A stretch of DNA of 64,000 bases from Mantis religiosa (Eukaryota; Arthropoda; Insecta; Mantodea; Mantidae). Where the stretch lies: contig CM060951.1 in assembly GCA_030765055.1 (NCBI GenBank), forward strand, positions 51,139,647-51,203,646. The letters run 5' to 3'. Of this stretch, positions 12,931-30,428 are shown one piece after another. The stretch's first letter is position 1, and every line of letters begins with the position of its first letter. Both the position numbers and the translations under genes were made by a program. The notes under the pieces are model-generated. The model had not been told where the DNA came from. It saw nothing but the letters and a program-made list of their open reading frames with translations, and did no database searches.

Positions 12931-14149
12931 TTAGGTTGTCCCATAAGTGATATCTGTTTTTAATTGAGTTTGTCGTACGTATATATGAATTTTTATATAG
13001 TATTTATAGATTGCTATGACTATTGTTACTATTATTGTTACTAATGTTAACATATTTGTAATTTAAGATTTTAAAGTGGAGGCAGCAAAATATGAGGTTG
13101 AGTCCCGAAGCATTACTGGAAACAGTTTTATAAGATTTCTGCCGCGGCTCGAACATATGAAGTCAAGGGTGACGGTGTCGTTTGTGAACGAGTAGCACAA
13201 GATGGTTCCCGCATTTCAATAATAGTGACGAAATTTTGAAACATTTATAGCGTTTTCTGGAATACCCAAATTATGGTATTGAGAATTCACGCAGACTTTT
13301 GGAAGAAAGTGGCAAATCTCTAGACAAGCACACCGAGATTGACAGAAGAATTTGATGCCTCAAAACACCATATATATATATATGTGGTGTTTTGGGGCAT
13401 AATATTATATATATTGCCATACTAATACACCGAAAAAGTCGTTCATAAGCTGTAAATTTGTACAGCAAACATTGATACCTGATCAAGCTCAACGTGGAAT
13501 AGATATTCTATCGTCAACTTATAGCTAATTCCTAGGACTAGAGACTTATCAGGAGAGTTATCACATTGATGAATAGTGGGTGTGTTTTCGGAACCTCGAA
13601 ACAGTAGGTTGATGCCGGTCAGCCAGCAAACGTCGTTAAAAATCGTTTCAGCCCGATTATATAGGTTTCGAATAAATTTTTAATTCACTGAGAATTTGCT
13701 CTAAGTGAATATGCAATCGATGTGGAGCATTCCTCTGAACAACGGAACCAGTTCAAGTTCTGAGGCAGAGGTTCCCTGCATTAGTTAATAGAAACAGAGT
13801 GATCTTGCAGCGAGACAATGGATGACTTCCTACAACTCGAAGATCAATGGAAAAAATGCAGGAGTCGGAAGCAGAGTGCTGCCATATACCACTGAGCTTG
13901 CGCCATTGTATTACCATCTGTTTAGACCTATGTCGAAGAAATTTTGAAAACATTGAAGCAGAGAAATGGTTGTCAACGAATTCTTTGCATTAAAAAGCAA
14001 AAACTGGTACCTTGCGATATAGCAAACCTTCCTTAGTGGTGCCTCAGTAGTTTTCAACCTAAAGACCTGTACTTTGAAGATTATTACATGGAACAACATT
14101 TTTAATTAAAGTTTTGCTTAAAATGTAATTACTTTTGAGACATCTGTAT
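12931..14149 (+). mobile_element. mariner transposon relic
   Basis: The ends are imperfect inverted repeats: TGTCCCATAAGTGATAT near 12937 and the inverted TGTCTCAAAAGTAATTA at 14125-14142, 17 of 24 positions alike. Broken frames between them resemble mariner transposase. Examples are an N-terminal helix-turn-helix region around 13130-13330 and the catalytic stretch PALVNRNRVILQRDNG at 13778-13826, where the Asp of QRDN is the second catalytic residue. Many stops and frameshifts make it inactive. Length (1.2 kb) fits the family. Confidence 0.8.
13354..13395. repeat. Hairpin around a TA run
   Basis: CAAAACACCA, a (TA)n core and TGGTGTTTTG form a perfect stem of about 10 bp extended by the TA core. 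It interrupts the mariner relic. Confidence 0.7.
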
Positions 14150-14259
14150 TTAGTGTGGAAACATGGCTTTATATCAGAATCGGTAAACCTATCGGAACCT
14201 ATATAAAGATGATTGAAGTGCGCGACCAGTGAAAGACTGTTTTAGAAAGAGTACCTGTA

Positions 14260-14700
14260 GTACCTATGCCCAAAGTGGGGATCTCCGGGAGGAAGGATGA
14301 GGCGAGAGGAAACAGACGACCTTCCCAAGGAGTGACAACACCGCAGAGGGCAGCGTCCTTACAATTGGCCAATTGGAAACTCACCGGCAGGCTAGTACAA
14401 CCAGTATCTCAACCACCGTGGGTTTGAAATGGCCCAAAAGGCCGGCCTGGAGACCAGAGACCGGAGGAGGAAGTTTTTAACAGGAGCACATCCAGGCATG
14501 AAGCGCCGAGACTACCACCCTGAAAGTGACCACCAGAAATGATAATGGAGATGAAATGGACGGACAGAAAATTTGGGGGGATATAATTTACCTACCCAGC
14601 ATTCGCCTGGCGATACGGGAAACCCCAGAAAAACCATGGGTCATGTAGGTCGGCCATGGGAATCGAACCCGGACCTCCGAATGCAAAAGAAGAAACCCCT
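14260..14700 (-). repeat. Repeat family 3, probably a tRNA-derived SINE
   Basis: On the minus strand a B-box-like GGGTTCGATTCCC lies at 14659-14672, near the putative 5' end. About 400 bp of body follow, ending in the tail also seen at 10967-11016. The A box and the exact 5' limit are unclear. The GC-rich body stands out from its neighbours. Confidence 0.6.
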
Positions 14701-15084
14701 TGAGAAATATGCCACACATACTCAGTGATAGTTGAAAAATGCAGCCCAACAACTGAAGAGGAAAGGTTGTGTATATGCGCATTGGAAACAGGCAATACCA
14801 GATAAGGCTCTGTAGATACTTGAAAGTAGTGATTACACAATAATTGCTTGAAAAATGATAGGACTTTGCCAGGAGTGATATTAACTCGGATGAATTATGT
14901 TTATCACTTATTCACAAATAAGCAGACAAGGATTTCGTTTTTTTTCCTCAAGAACAGGATTAGTTTTAAGCTTAATCTTGAATTTGAAACCATAAAAATA
15001 GTACGGGGATGACAGCAGAACAAACAGGAACGAAGGTAAACCTAATTAGAAATGAGAAATTACGGGGTTACAAGACATGCATAA
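14701..15084. other. No recognisable feature
   Basis: No supported feature. Confidence 0.45.
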
Positions 15085-16295
15085 TAGGAACAGATTAGAA
15101 GAGACTTTGAAACAATGTAGAGAATATTTCGCGTTCATTTCAGTGTGCTAAGGCACGGTCCAGTTCCTTCACGGAAAACAATTATGTAATGGGTGGATAA
15201 GTTTGCAACACATGGTAACGACTCAGACATTAAACATGATCCACCTAAAACAGTGAGGACACCAGAAAATGCTGCTCAAGTGAGACAGGTTGTTGAATGC
15301 AGTCCGCGTCGTTCAGCTCGCAAACAATCAAGAGTAATGGTATTTTCTCGAAGATCCTTAGGAGCTCAGGTTTCACCCACACAAAATGCAAGTGATCCAA
15401 AAACTTCTACCTTCTGATCGACCTTCAAGAGCTAATTTATACATCATGCTTAACATGGCAAGGGGTTCGGAGAACATTGTCCATGAGTCATGAGTGACGT
15501 AGACTCTCCTGTTAATAAACAGAACACAAGAAATGAAATGTGTAGTGTTTAACGCCCGCTTTTACTACATACGGCACCGCAGGCGATGACACTGATGATA
15601 CTTGAGATGAAGATGGAGCACCGGTGAAATGAGATGGCGGGGGATACCGGAGATCCCGGAGAAAACCCGCCCTAGCGCCGTGTTGTCCACCACAAATCTC
15701 ACTTTGCGGTCGCCTGGGATCGAACCCGGGCCGCCTTGGTGAGGGCCAAGCGGTCTAACCACTGAGCCACGGTGCGGCCCAGAACACAAGATACTGGGCA
15801 GTTAATAATCTCAATGAAATCGTTGAAAACTATGGCAACTATCTGGTGTGGTGTCGGTCAGTTTGGAATCGTGGGACCTTATTCTTTGAAAATGATGTAG
15901 AGAAACTGTATAAGTAAATTCAGACCCATAAGTAACAATGTTACAGATGTTTGTTATTCCTGAACTCAGAAGGAATGGAATCGAACCAAAGAAGTTTATT
16001 CCAACAAGACGGTGCTACGACTCATACGGCACGCAACAACAATACGTTCCTCAGACATGAATTTAAGTACGTCATCTAAAGGTGTGGATACATTGCATAG
16101 ACTGCGCGCTCGCCCGATTTTACAGTTCGTAATTTCTTCTTGTAAGGCGGTTTGAAACGGTCTACTAGACGTCGTGCAACTCTACAAGCGCTGAAAGAAG
16201 TCATGGCTGAAGAAATTGCGGCTATAGATGGAGACTTGTTGAATTGTGTGTTCAGGAATGCCCTAACTATAGTGGAGGCCATCTTGAAGATGTAA
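15085..16295 (+). pseudogene. DDE transposase relic (Tc1/mariner-IS630 superfamily), split by a SINE
   Basis: N-terminal pieces read HGPVPSRKTI, then DIKHDPPKTVRTPENAAQVR and SPRRSARKQSR (15130-15350), a helix-turn-helix segment. After a SINE insertion at 15532-15779 the core continues with NTRYWAVNN, YGNYLVWCGVSQFGIVGPY (15785-15890), SLFQQDGATTHTARNN (second catalytic Asp, about 15995) and ARSPDF near 16105. The C-terminal helix ALKEVMAEEIAAIDGDLL runs to a stop at 16295. The ORF needs several frame changes. Terminal repeats were not found. The order of blocks and the QQDGAT-HTAR signature are typical of this transposase group in arthropods. Confidence 0.8.
15532..15779 (-). repeat. SINE family 2, complete copy with 12-bp target duplication
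   Basis: Head at 15779, tail at 15532. The A and B boxes are intact on the minus strand. CAGAACACAAGA occurs at 15520-15531 and again at 15780-15791, so the insertion split the codons for the transposase NKQNTRYW motif. This dates the SINE after the transposase gene. Confidence 0.95.
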
Positions 16296-16344
16296 TTTTT
16301 AAGACATAATTCTATAACATGAGGTAAATAAATGGCATGTTTCA

Positions 16345-16904
16345 TGCTTTCAATTGGTACATTTATTATGTTCCTCTCCTGTCTTCAAATCTTAGGAGCT
16401 TGGTGTACGCCACCCGATATATAATCGCATTAAATATTTTGTATTAGAGTACACACAATTTCCGGTATAATAGTTAATTATTGGGTAACTTATTAGTCTG
16501 TTTGAAATTACAAACTTAACAAAAGAAAATAACTGTCAGAACAACAAACTGAAACAAATACAAACAAATCAATGTCATATCTGTAAACCATTTATGATTT
16601 AACAAAAAATTGGCAGTCACCATAGCAAACTAATACTGTAGCAAACTGAAACAGTGCCTTGGGCACTACATGGAGAATTGTTCAAATTGAATGCCATCTG
16701 GTTGTTGGCACATAAAAATGCAGTTCGCAGAACTCTTGTGCACATAGGTGTTATTGCTTCACAGGCTCCCCTTTTCCTGCATTTCTTGCAGTGTTATAAC
16801 TTGTTTCCATACACTGCCAGTTGAACATGATCTCATAGAAGTGGTGTCAAATCTGGTGACCTATTTTAACCAACTACATTATCATGTTATTCAGTTTTCC
16901 AATT
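16345..16904. other. No clear feature next to the truncated gypsy end
   Basis: AT-rich sequence replaces the expected integrase end, 3' LTR and flank of the gypsy element. A weak cysteine-rich minus-strand reading (KCRKRG) near 16775-16800 could be another transposon tail but is not convincing. Confidence 0.4.
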
Positions 16905-17493
16905 CCTTAATATTTTGAGGCACATAAATTATAAAGGTCTTGATGTACCTCTCGACCATGCCATCCGACTGGGGATGTAGAGGTGTTGTGCGGGTCTTAT
17001 TAACCCCAAGTCTCTCTAGTGCCTCCTTCATCAGGTTGGACTCAAAATTGGTGCCTTGGTCACTGTGCAGCTCTAATGGTACCCCAAATCGGCAAAACAC
17101 TTGCTCCACGAGGCACTCTGTGATTGTCCTTGCCTCTTGGTTCGGGATGGCATACACCTCCGGCCACTTAGTTAAGTAGTCCACGACCACCATCAGGTAC
17201 TTGTTGCCTCGGTCGGATATTGGGAACGGTCCAGCAATGTCAACGGCTATCCGTTCGAATGGCGCTCCGACGTTGTACTGTTGCATGCGACCCCGGCTCC
17301 TAGTCTGGGGGCCGCGACTCGCCGCGCACACGTGACACTGACGGCACCATCTCTCAGCGTCTGCTCGGAGCCTCAGCCAGTAGTAACGCTGCCGTAGTTT
17401 GTCAATCGTCTGGTTCGCTCCCAGGTGTCCTCCAGAAGTACCGGCGTGAACTTCTTCCAAGACTTCCGGAACCATACTCCGGGGAAGTACCAA
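16905..17493 (-). pseudogene. gypsy integrase, C-terminally truncated
   Basis: The zinc-binding N-domain shows H-x-n-H then C-x2-C (HAGTSGGHLG, CRQCHVC at 17334-17440). The core has the first catalytic Asp in IAVDIAGPFP, the second in LHSDQGTNFE (about 17050) and the Glu in DGMVERY (about 16960). After VERYIKT the sequence leaves the family consensus and stops at 16891, so the C-terminal domain is lost. The enzyme would join element DNA to the host genome; this copy is incomplete. Confidence 0.9.
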
Positions 17494-17499
17494 CCGTTC

Positions 17500-18330
17500 T
17501 CTCTGCGTCTTCCCATCGGGTGATTCCCATACCCGGAACAGCCTCCTTCGGGAGTTGTTCGGATTGGGCTGGCTTCGAGGGGGCAGTGTGTTCCCGATAC
17601 CCGTGGGAATCGGTTGCGTCTTCGGACGGGGTTGAGGGAAGCCATTAATTCTCCCGGGTACTAGCCTGCAAAGCTAGTAGAAGGTGTGCTAGATCACCAA
17701 GCGGCCCCACCGAGGTTTTTCGGTAGTCTTCACCTTTGGTGTTGGCGCGCGTAAGTGGCGTATCCACTTCCATCCCGTCTTGAGTCCATAGGCCCAGATG
17801 GGAGGGCTTGTTAGGAAACAAGGTCTTGCCCTATGGAAAGCCCCACGGAGGACGCCGAGTGCCCTTTGGGACAGCTCGGATAACTCCCTGGTTGAAAGAG
17901 GCCCGGGTCCAGTTCCTATGGGTTCAGGACTAATGGGAGTAGAACCTCTGGGCTCATCCGGAACAGCACGCACTCTCTGGTCTTCAACGAGTCCCATTGG
18001 GTCCAGTAAGCCTTGTAGGTGGCGCTCCTCGGTGCGATGTCCGCCCAGGTTGGTCTCGTCCCTGCCTCCACTTCCCTCAAGATTGGCCCCAAGTCTGCGT
18101 ACGCCAGCTGCTCCCTCCTCAGGCCTGCGCTATCCCAGCCATCCGCAGGCACTGCCGTGACTACATGAACTGCTGCGGCACGCTCCTTCTCCTCCATTCT
18201 TGTGCATTAGCCGCACTCTTCTGGACAGGGTCTTCGGGACATAGCGTCTGCGTTACCGTGGCTCTTCCCTCTACGATGTTCCGAGGTGAAGTCGTACTCC
18301 TGCAGCCTCTGGACCCAACCTGCTGTCTGG
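17500..18330 (-). pseudogene. gypsy RNase H end and pre-integrase linker, broken
   Basis: WVQRLQEYDF followed by HGNADAMSRRPC (18220-18325) is the end of the RNase H region of Ty3/gypsy polyproteins. It is followed by the spacer with GPILREVEAG and KAYWTQWDSL (about 17940-18110). Frameshifts separate it from the integrase. 17640-17910 has no recognised domain. Confidence 0.75.
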
Positions 18331-18800
18331 CCTTCCGGTCGCGCCGTCACCATCACCTCGCTCCTCGTGGGGACAACCACGTCTTCGTTCAAGATGACCC
18401 TATCGATTCCAAGGCGCTCTTCGGGTTGACGGAGTATAACCTCTTCTCCGTTGAGTCGCAGGACCTTCCTGCCGACGTCGACCGTCGCCTCGTGGCTCCT
18501 GAGGGCAGCCAGTTCCAGAATCACCTCCTCAGCCACCTTCGCGACGAATACAGACAGACGCACGGCACTCCGTCCCAAGGTCAGATCCAGCAGGGCCTCC
18601 TTCTCCAAAGGCAAGGTGTCGCCCGATGCCGTCACAAGCTGGTATGGTCGGCTCGGCTTCCTCGTCGGCAAACCATTCACCCCGTCAGGTCTGATGATTG
18701 GTCACGGCCGCCCCGGTGTCCACCAGCACGCGGCACGACTTTCCTCTTACTCAGCCGTCCTCGATTAGGTTGTCATCCATCCGCCGGCTGACGGCGCGCA
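18330..18800 (-). pseudogene. gypsy protease region, fused by deletion to the RNase H remnant
   Basis: The frame at 18680-18330 has the retropepsin-like tail (LVTASGDTLPL, VFVAKVAEEVILE, GIDRV) and the linker VPTRSEVMVTA that normally precedes reverse transcriptase. It then passes without a frame break into WVQRLQEYDF at about 18322. The active-site DTG region upstream (about 18700) is out of frame. The fusion shows a clean internal deletion of the polymerase. Confidence 0.75.
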
Positions 18801-18857
18801 GCGTCACTCGAGGGGACGGTGGTGATAGCGCCGACGTGCCCCTCTCCACGACGGCCC

Positions 18858-19040
18858 TTACTCGTTTTCCGGCTGCTCTTCCTGGTGTGGGCAGTCTCTC
18901 TGCAGGTGTTCGGGCTGTCCACACCCCCAACACAGGCCACTAGGTGTTCGCCGGCGTCCCTCGGCTGGTCTTCTGTCTCCGGTGTAGCGCACACTCCTCG
19001 TTCTCGACGACGGGATAGCTGTTACCTTGGCCGCCTCCAT
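18858..19040 (-). pseudogene. gag nucleocapsid zinc knuckle
   Basis: CWGCGQPEHLQRDC is a perfect C-x2-C-x4-H-x4-C knuckle at about 18895-18940, followed by an acidic tail. It binds RNA in the virus-like particle. Its frame differs from the main gag frame, so the gene is broken between 19040 and 19220. Confidence 0.85.
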
Positions 19041-19219
19041 CCTTAATGCTGCCGTTAGCGCCGACGAATCTCCGTGTCCCGTACCCCGTCAACGAATGTG
19101 TAGGCAGCTTCCCGGGATACGAACTCTGGTGGGAGGTCGACTAGGGCCTTGCTAGCCAGTTCAACTTCCAGGGCGAACTCCTGCAGCGTCTCCCCTGGCT
19201 GCTGTGACCTTGCCTTTAG

Positions 19220-19936
19220 CTAGCTGCGGTACGCTGCGGCTAAGCGGTGGTTTCCGAAACGATTCTCCAGGGCCTCCCAGATGTCCTTGGGCGCCGCCGT
19301 TGTCTGCACCGCGTTTAGGACTTCCACGGCCCGTCCCTGGAGGCTGGCTATTAACTGTGTGGCCACCTCCTCTGGTGACCATTTGTTGTGCTTGGCCACT
19401 GCATCGAATTGGCGGTGGAAGACCTCAAACGTTGACGCGCTGTCATATTTAGGAGCTTTGACGCGTGCAGATGTTGTGTTGCGTCCCGGTGCGTCGACCT
19501 TTAAATCCTTTAACCTCCTGCCGACAACGTCCTCCGCCATGGCGTTCAGGGACTTTGCGTTTCTGTCAGCCTTTCCCTCCAGCTCGTCAACGCGGCTTGC
19601 CAAATCTTCGACGCGCTCGTCCACTTGACCCATCCGCTTGCCGAGCTCTGTGACGCCATCTCTCACGCCGGTCAGCTGCTGTTCGAACTTCACGGCAAGG
19701 GCCTCGTTTGCTGCTTTCATCTCCGTGGTCAATTCGATCATCTTCGCGGTCAGGCTGCTGTTTGTGGCTTCCATCTTCTCGGTAAGGTTATCGTTAGCTG
19801 TCCTTATTTGTTTCAGCTCTGCGGCCAGCTTGTTATTTGTAGTCTCCAGCTTCGCGGCCAGGCTGTTATTTGCCGCTTCCGTCTTCGCTGTTAATTTGCT
19901 CATCTTTTCCAAAAGCATTTCCAATGCCGATTCCAT
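19220..19936 (-). pseudogene. gypsy gag, coiled coil plus capsid start
   Basis: The start Met at 19936 lies 8 bp downstream of the primer binding site. Residues 1-140 form a long heptad repeat with near-tandem blocks (KLETTNNKLAAELKQ, KMEATNSSLTAKM). The capsid region of the retrotrans-gag type follows (TFEVFHRQFDAVAKHNKWS, VATQLIASLQGRAVEVL). A stop at 19220 interrupts the frame. Decayed capsid sequence continues in the same direction to the zinc knuckle at 18858-19040. Confidence 0.85.
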
Positions 19937-19943
19937 GGCCGTT

Positions 19944-19962
19944 ATCCCACTTCCTGACGCCA
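19944..19962 (-). promoter_or_regulatory. Primer binding site, tRNA-Leu type
   Basis: The minus strand reads TGGCGTCAGGAAGTGGGAT two bases after the LTR end. It is complementary to a tRNA 3' end of the leucine type, with TGGNGTC at its start. It would prime minus-strand DNA synthesis. Confidence 0.75.
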
Positions 19963-19964
19963 GT

Positions 19965-20361
19965 TGTGACTTTGTGGGTTCGTAAAATTAAAAAAATGTT
20001 CAACTAGACCACTCAAAAATGTTCTTTATTTCCACCTTATTCCAATGTCACAATTACAATTTCGTAATGTACACAATTACAACTAAGCCAGTTCGTCTTT
20101 GCACGTACACTCGGCGCGCCTTACACTACTGCTCGCCACGACTCACTCAACACAACTAACTGTCGCCTCGCTTGTATTGATCGGCGGCCCGAAGTTTCTC
20201 GAGATTTCCTTTTATGGAGGCGGAAAACATTCTCGAAGCTTCGCCCTCCTTCGGGCAGCAGGAGGAGGGGGAAACGAAGACTCAGCTACCTCAGCGGTCT
20301 CCCCACCATCCACCGGCCTTCATTTATTGATCGGCATCGTGAGTTTGCCGCTTGGGTAACA
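19965..20361 (-). repeat. 5' LTR of the gypsy element
   Basis: The 397-bp unit starts TGTTACCC and ends AGTCACA on the minus strand. It shares both ends and internal blocks (AATGTTCTTTATTTCCACC) with the solo LTR at 30429-30918. The base sequence next to its outer end is ATAT, as at the solo LTR. Confidence 0.88.
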
Positions 20362-20370
20362 ATATTTTCA

Positions 20371-20518
<148 letters not shown>

Positions 20519-20772
20519 AGATATCCACTTTAGTAGTTAATGAATTTAAAAATACAGTATATTTGGGAGATTGTAAACTAAAATAAGTATTTATTTGAGG
20601 TCTAATAAATAACAAAATCTAAAAAAATAGCTTTTTTCTATTTAAGCCACACGAAAACCTAGGTTAAAAAGAACCCCATTGTTACATAACTTTAATGTAA
20701 TTTATCTCATACAAAAAAAAAAAAAAAAAAAAGCCACATGGTGAAACTAATACTGGACTCTGTCTTTCTTAG
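20519..20772. other. AT-rich DNA before coding exon 1
   Basis: Contains an A19 run at 20714-20732. The pyrimidine tract TCTGTCTTTCTTAG ends at 20772 and acts as a plausible 3' splice site, so a 5' non-coding exon probably lies upstream and was not found. Confidence 0.5.
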
Positions 20773-20962
20773 ATGAGATGGAGGCAGCGGGCAGGAGTGA
20801 GAAAAGGATTATTTATGAAAACAAGTTTAAGGAAATGCAATCTTACATTCCATTTTTGGAAATGATGATTGGTCGATTGGAACAAAATGGTGACAAATCA
20901 CGGCAAGCTCAGTTGCAGAAAATGAAGAGTCTGCACAGTATCCTATCAAGTACCAAAAAAAA
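20773..20962 (+). CDS. Zinc-finger protein gene, exon 1 (first coding exon in window)
   Basis: The exon starts after a TTTCTTAG acceptor. The ATG at 20778 opens 61 codons plus two bases, ending at a GTTAGT donor at 20963. The sequence predicts an amphipathic helix with FLEMMIGRLE and QAQLQKMKSLHSIL, which continues into exon 2, so this N-terminus may mediate protein contacts. The ATG is chosen because it is the first in the frame after the acceptor; a further upstream coding exon cannot be excluded. The split AAG codon joins correctly to exon 2 (38716). Function is unknown; see exon 4 for the rest of the protein. Confidence 0.8.
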
Positions 20963-27769
<6,807 letters not shown>

Positions 27770-27865
27770 GTTTGGAGGAATTTAGTAACAGTGATGTCAA
27801 AATTAATCTCAGAAACTATTTGTAGTTGGTTTATTAATACTCGTCACTTACTTGTTTATATTTAT

Positions 27866-27907
27866 GAGAGACTAGTTTCAAAGGCATTTGCCTCCATTTT
27901 CAATCTC
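27866..27907 (-). ncRNA. Hammerhead-like motif, decayed core
   Basis: The core reads TTGAAAA where CTGANGA is expected. A helix II of AGGC/GCCT, GAAAC and a GTC cleavage triplet follow, closed by helix I GAGA/TCTC. Two core changes should abolish cleavage. Confidence 0.55.
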
Positions 27908-28329
27908 TTTCCAACTGGCATCTGTTGTTGTCTGCTCTCTCTCTGGTGGTGGAACTATGAACTTCTTTTTCAAATTATCTACTGGTGGGATTTCAAAGTT
28001 CATTACGCGATCCTTATTTTTCCATATGAATATGTTCTCCCATGTTGTCAATTTATTTTGGTTTATCACTCCTTTTAATAATTTCCTTTTAATAAGTCAG
28101 CAGTAGCATTTCACTTTTGGAATGAAAACCATGACATTGATCCAAATCCAAAATTATTAAAAGGAGTGATAGACCAAAATAAATTGACAACATGGGAGAA
28201 CATATTCATATGGAAAAATAAGGATCGCGTAATGAACTTTGAAATCCATCCAGTAGATAATTTGAAAAAGAAGTTCATAGTTCCACCACCAGAGAGAGAG
28301 AGCAGACAACAACAGATGCCAGTTGGAAA

Positions 28330-28371
28330 GAGATTGAAAATGGAGGCGAATGCCTTTGAAACTAGTCTCTC
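28330..28371 (+). ncRNA. Hammerhead-like motif, decayed core
   Basis: Mirror copy of the motif at 27866-27907. Helix I is GAGA (28330-28333) with TCTC (28368-28371), the core is TTGAAAA, helix II is AGGC/GCCT, then GAAACTAGTC. Probably inactive. Confidence 0.55.
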
Positions 28372-28428
28372 ATAAATATAAACAAGTAAGTGACGAGTAT
28401 TAATAAAGCAACTACAAATAGTTTCTGA

Positions 28429-28790
28429 AATATATAAAGTTTTGCTGGCTAGCAGACCAAATTTTGCTTGTATACCAGTAATATATGTAGGTTATCAGTT
28501 TTTGTAAATTTTATAATAGTTTATAGGTTGAAAGACTAAATGGGAGCATATAGCATCTTCTCAAGATGTTAATTATTCAGTGACTAATTTTTATGACAAA
28601 ATTTACTCGATACTTAACAGATATGTGTAGAAAAGAAAGCAATACAACATAAATATCCCATTTGGTTCACCAAAGAAATAATAAAGAATATGAAATTAAA
28701 ACCACATCTGAATATTATGTGTGTTATAAAAACATCCATAAATTATTAAAGACTCAAAATAGTCTTTAGAAATTATGCTGAATATCGAAA
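28429..28790. other. Intron 1, no recognised feature
   Basis: AT-rich sequence. The last part may be the start of the LINE relic at 29045. Confidence 0.4.
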
Positions 28791-29025
28791 TTTAATGTAT
28801 TGGAACACCACAGTGAAGCGAGATAATTATCAAAGTATAGATGAGTTGTATTTATTACACATCAGCTTCTCTTACGTACCTAATTTGAGGACACGTTTCA
28901 CGAACCATCGTTTGCATAAGAGCCAACGATGCGAACGATGGTTTGCAAAACATGTCCTTAAATTAGGTACGTAAGTGAAGCTGATGTGTAATAAATACGA
29001 ATCATCTATAATTTAATAAATATGC
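28791..29025. repeat. Penelope-like terminal-repeat fold-back 2
   Basis: Inverted arms at about 28840-28915 and 28930-29018 share TTACGTACC, CAGCTT and TTATTACACATC blocks. The left flank GGAACACCACAGTGAAGCGA is the same as at 45689. The centre holds GCGAAC-GATG-GTTTGC, a helix II-like hairpin. It is followed by AAAACATGTC on one side and, inverted, GAAACGTGTC on the other, as in the hammerhead-bearing copies. No coding sequence remains. Confidence 0.6.
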
Positions 29026-29044
29026 TGAACATGTTGAGAATGTA

Positions 29045-30420
29045 ATGGTGCATAATACCGATTTTTGGCAGTTTATTAAAAACAAACAGAAACAACTTCA
29101 TATGCATACGGAAATGGAACACAATGGCAGAATTTTAAAAACTCACACTGAAATTGCCAATGGTTATGCCAATTACTTTAAACCGGTTTATTCAAGTAGT
29201 ACTTCAGAATATACATATGAAGCAGCAATACTACCAACATTTTAAACTCCCTTTAGATACAGTAAATGAAAATGAAGTCAAATTAACAGTAAAACAACTT
29301 AACAGGTAAAGGTTTGCAAGGCTTAATGGAACACTGACTTACTTGTTTAAGGGATGTGGAGAATTAATGCAAATATGCAATTTCCATTGACAATTTCAAT
29401 TAATTTATAACCATATCTTACATCAAGGAATTTTTCTCATTGTGTGGAAACAAACTAAAGTTATTCCCATTTCCGAATCTGGAAATTCAAACTGAATAAG
29501 CAACTATGGGTCTAATGCTGTTTTGTCTACACCAGCAAAAAATTATTGAAAGCATTAAGATTAGTAATTTCACCGGCATGGTTTCATGCCTAAATGGTCA
29601 AGTGTTACAAATCTTTTTAACTTTACTGAATATGTGTCAACAGGTAGACGTAGTATACTCTGATTTCCAAAAGGTTTTCAATATAGTTGATCATGACTGT
29701 TCTCTTGCTAAGTTATCTAAATTAGGTTTTACTTTTCACTTACTGAAAATGTTTGGATCATATTTAAAAGACAGATCACATGTAGTCTATTATAAGAATT
29801 TTATGTCTTGCCAATTTAAATCTCAATTCAACGATTCTTCACTGTTCTAACTTAGGACCTTTGTTCTTTTTGTGCTTTATAAATGATTTACCCAGTATAC
29901 CAAAATATTAATGTTTGCTGATGATGTTAAACTATATAAAAGAATCAATAATGTCATAGATTGCTAAAAACTTAAGCAGGACCTGGACACTTTATATGCA
30001 TGGAACAAAACAAATTCCCATTTAATATTAATAAGTGTAAAAATGTCCTTCACTAGAAGCAAAAATCCACTGAAATGAATTTATATCAATAGAACACCAC
30101 TCATTGAAGTGGCTAAAATAAAGAATCTAGGTGTACATTTTGCAACAAACTTCAAATTCAACAGACATATTAAATTAATTGTAGGAAAATTACTAAAATA
30201 TCTAGGATTCATTATTCAAAATTCTTTTTCATTTAAAGAAAAAACTTGAATTTGACTTTACAACTCATATTTTAGACAAAATTTGGAATATGCATCTACA
30301 ATTTGGAATCCTTGAACTGTAAAACATATAACCTTAATAAATAAAGTACATTCAAAATTTTTGAAATACATATTATTAAAAGGAATTGGATATTACCCTA
30401 GATACACAGATTATGAAACC
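29045..30420 (+). pseudogene. LINE reverse transcriptase relic (jockey/I type)
   Basis: Linker-like VHNTDFWQFIKNKQ and EIANGYANYF come first (29045-29245). RT pieces follow: DVVYSDFQKVFNIVDHDCSLAKL (motif A) at about 29647-29715 and GPLFFLCFINDLPS at about 29855. LMFADDVKLYKRI, the catalytic block, is near 29912. Thumb-like KNLGVHF then runs to about 30230. At least four frame changes and stops occur. The gypsy solo LTR follows directly at 30429. No 3' tail could be defined. Confidence 0.8.
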
Positions 30421-30428
30421 CTTTATAT

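Larger units (their letters stand above)
16905..20361 (-). mobile_element. Ty3/gypsy LTR retrotransposon, internally deleted and 3'-truncated
   Basis: Minus-strand order is 5' LTR (20361-19965), primer binding site, gag, CCHC knuckle, protease region, a remnant of the RNase H end, then integrase. It stops inside the integrase core at about 16905. Reverse transcriptase and most of RNase H are missing, and no 3' LTR follows. The element is GC-rich against an AT-rich background. A related solo LTR lies at 30429-30918. It could not move by itself. Confidence 0.9.
27770..28428. mobile_element. Penelope-like element fold-back 1 (head-to-head 3' ends)
   Basis: Arms 27809-28084 and 28151-28428 are inverted copies around a 66-bp spacer. 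The left copy extends outward by about 40 bp to 27770, matching 63739 onward. Reading outward from the centre, each arm encodes the C-terminus of a GIY-YIG-type Penelope endonuclease (AFHFWNENH in the spacer, TTWENIFIWKNKDRVMNFEI in the arm). A PPPERE tail and then a terminal-repeat segment with a hammerhead-like core follow. The element is therefore two 5'-truncated copies facing each other. It lies in intron 1 and cannot code for a full protein. Confidence 0.8.

Noticed and set aside
17798..19985. Plus-strand frames over the gypsy element
   Set aside because: Antisense shadows of gag, protease and linker; GC-rich sequence keeps several frames open.
27809..28428. Classical DNA fold-back transposon or MITE
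   Set aside because: The arms encode Penelope endonuclease ends and terminal repeats, and the outer ends lack transposon-type borders.
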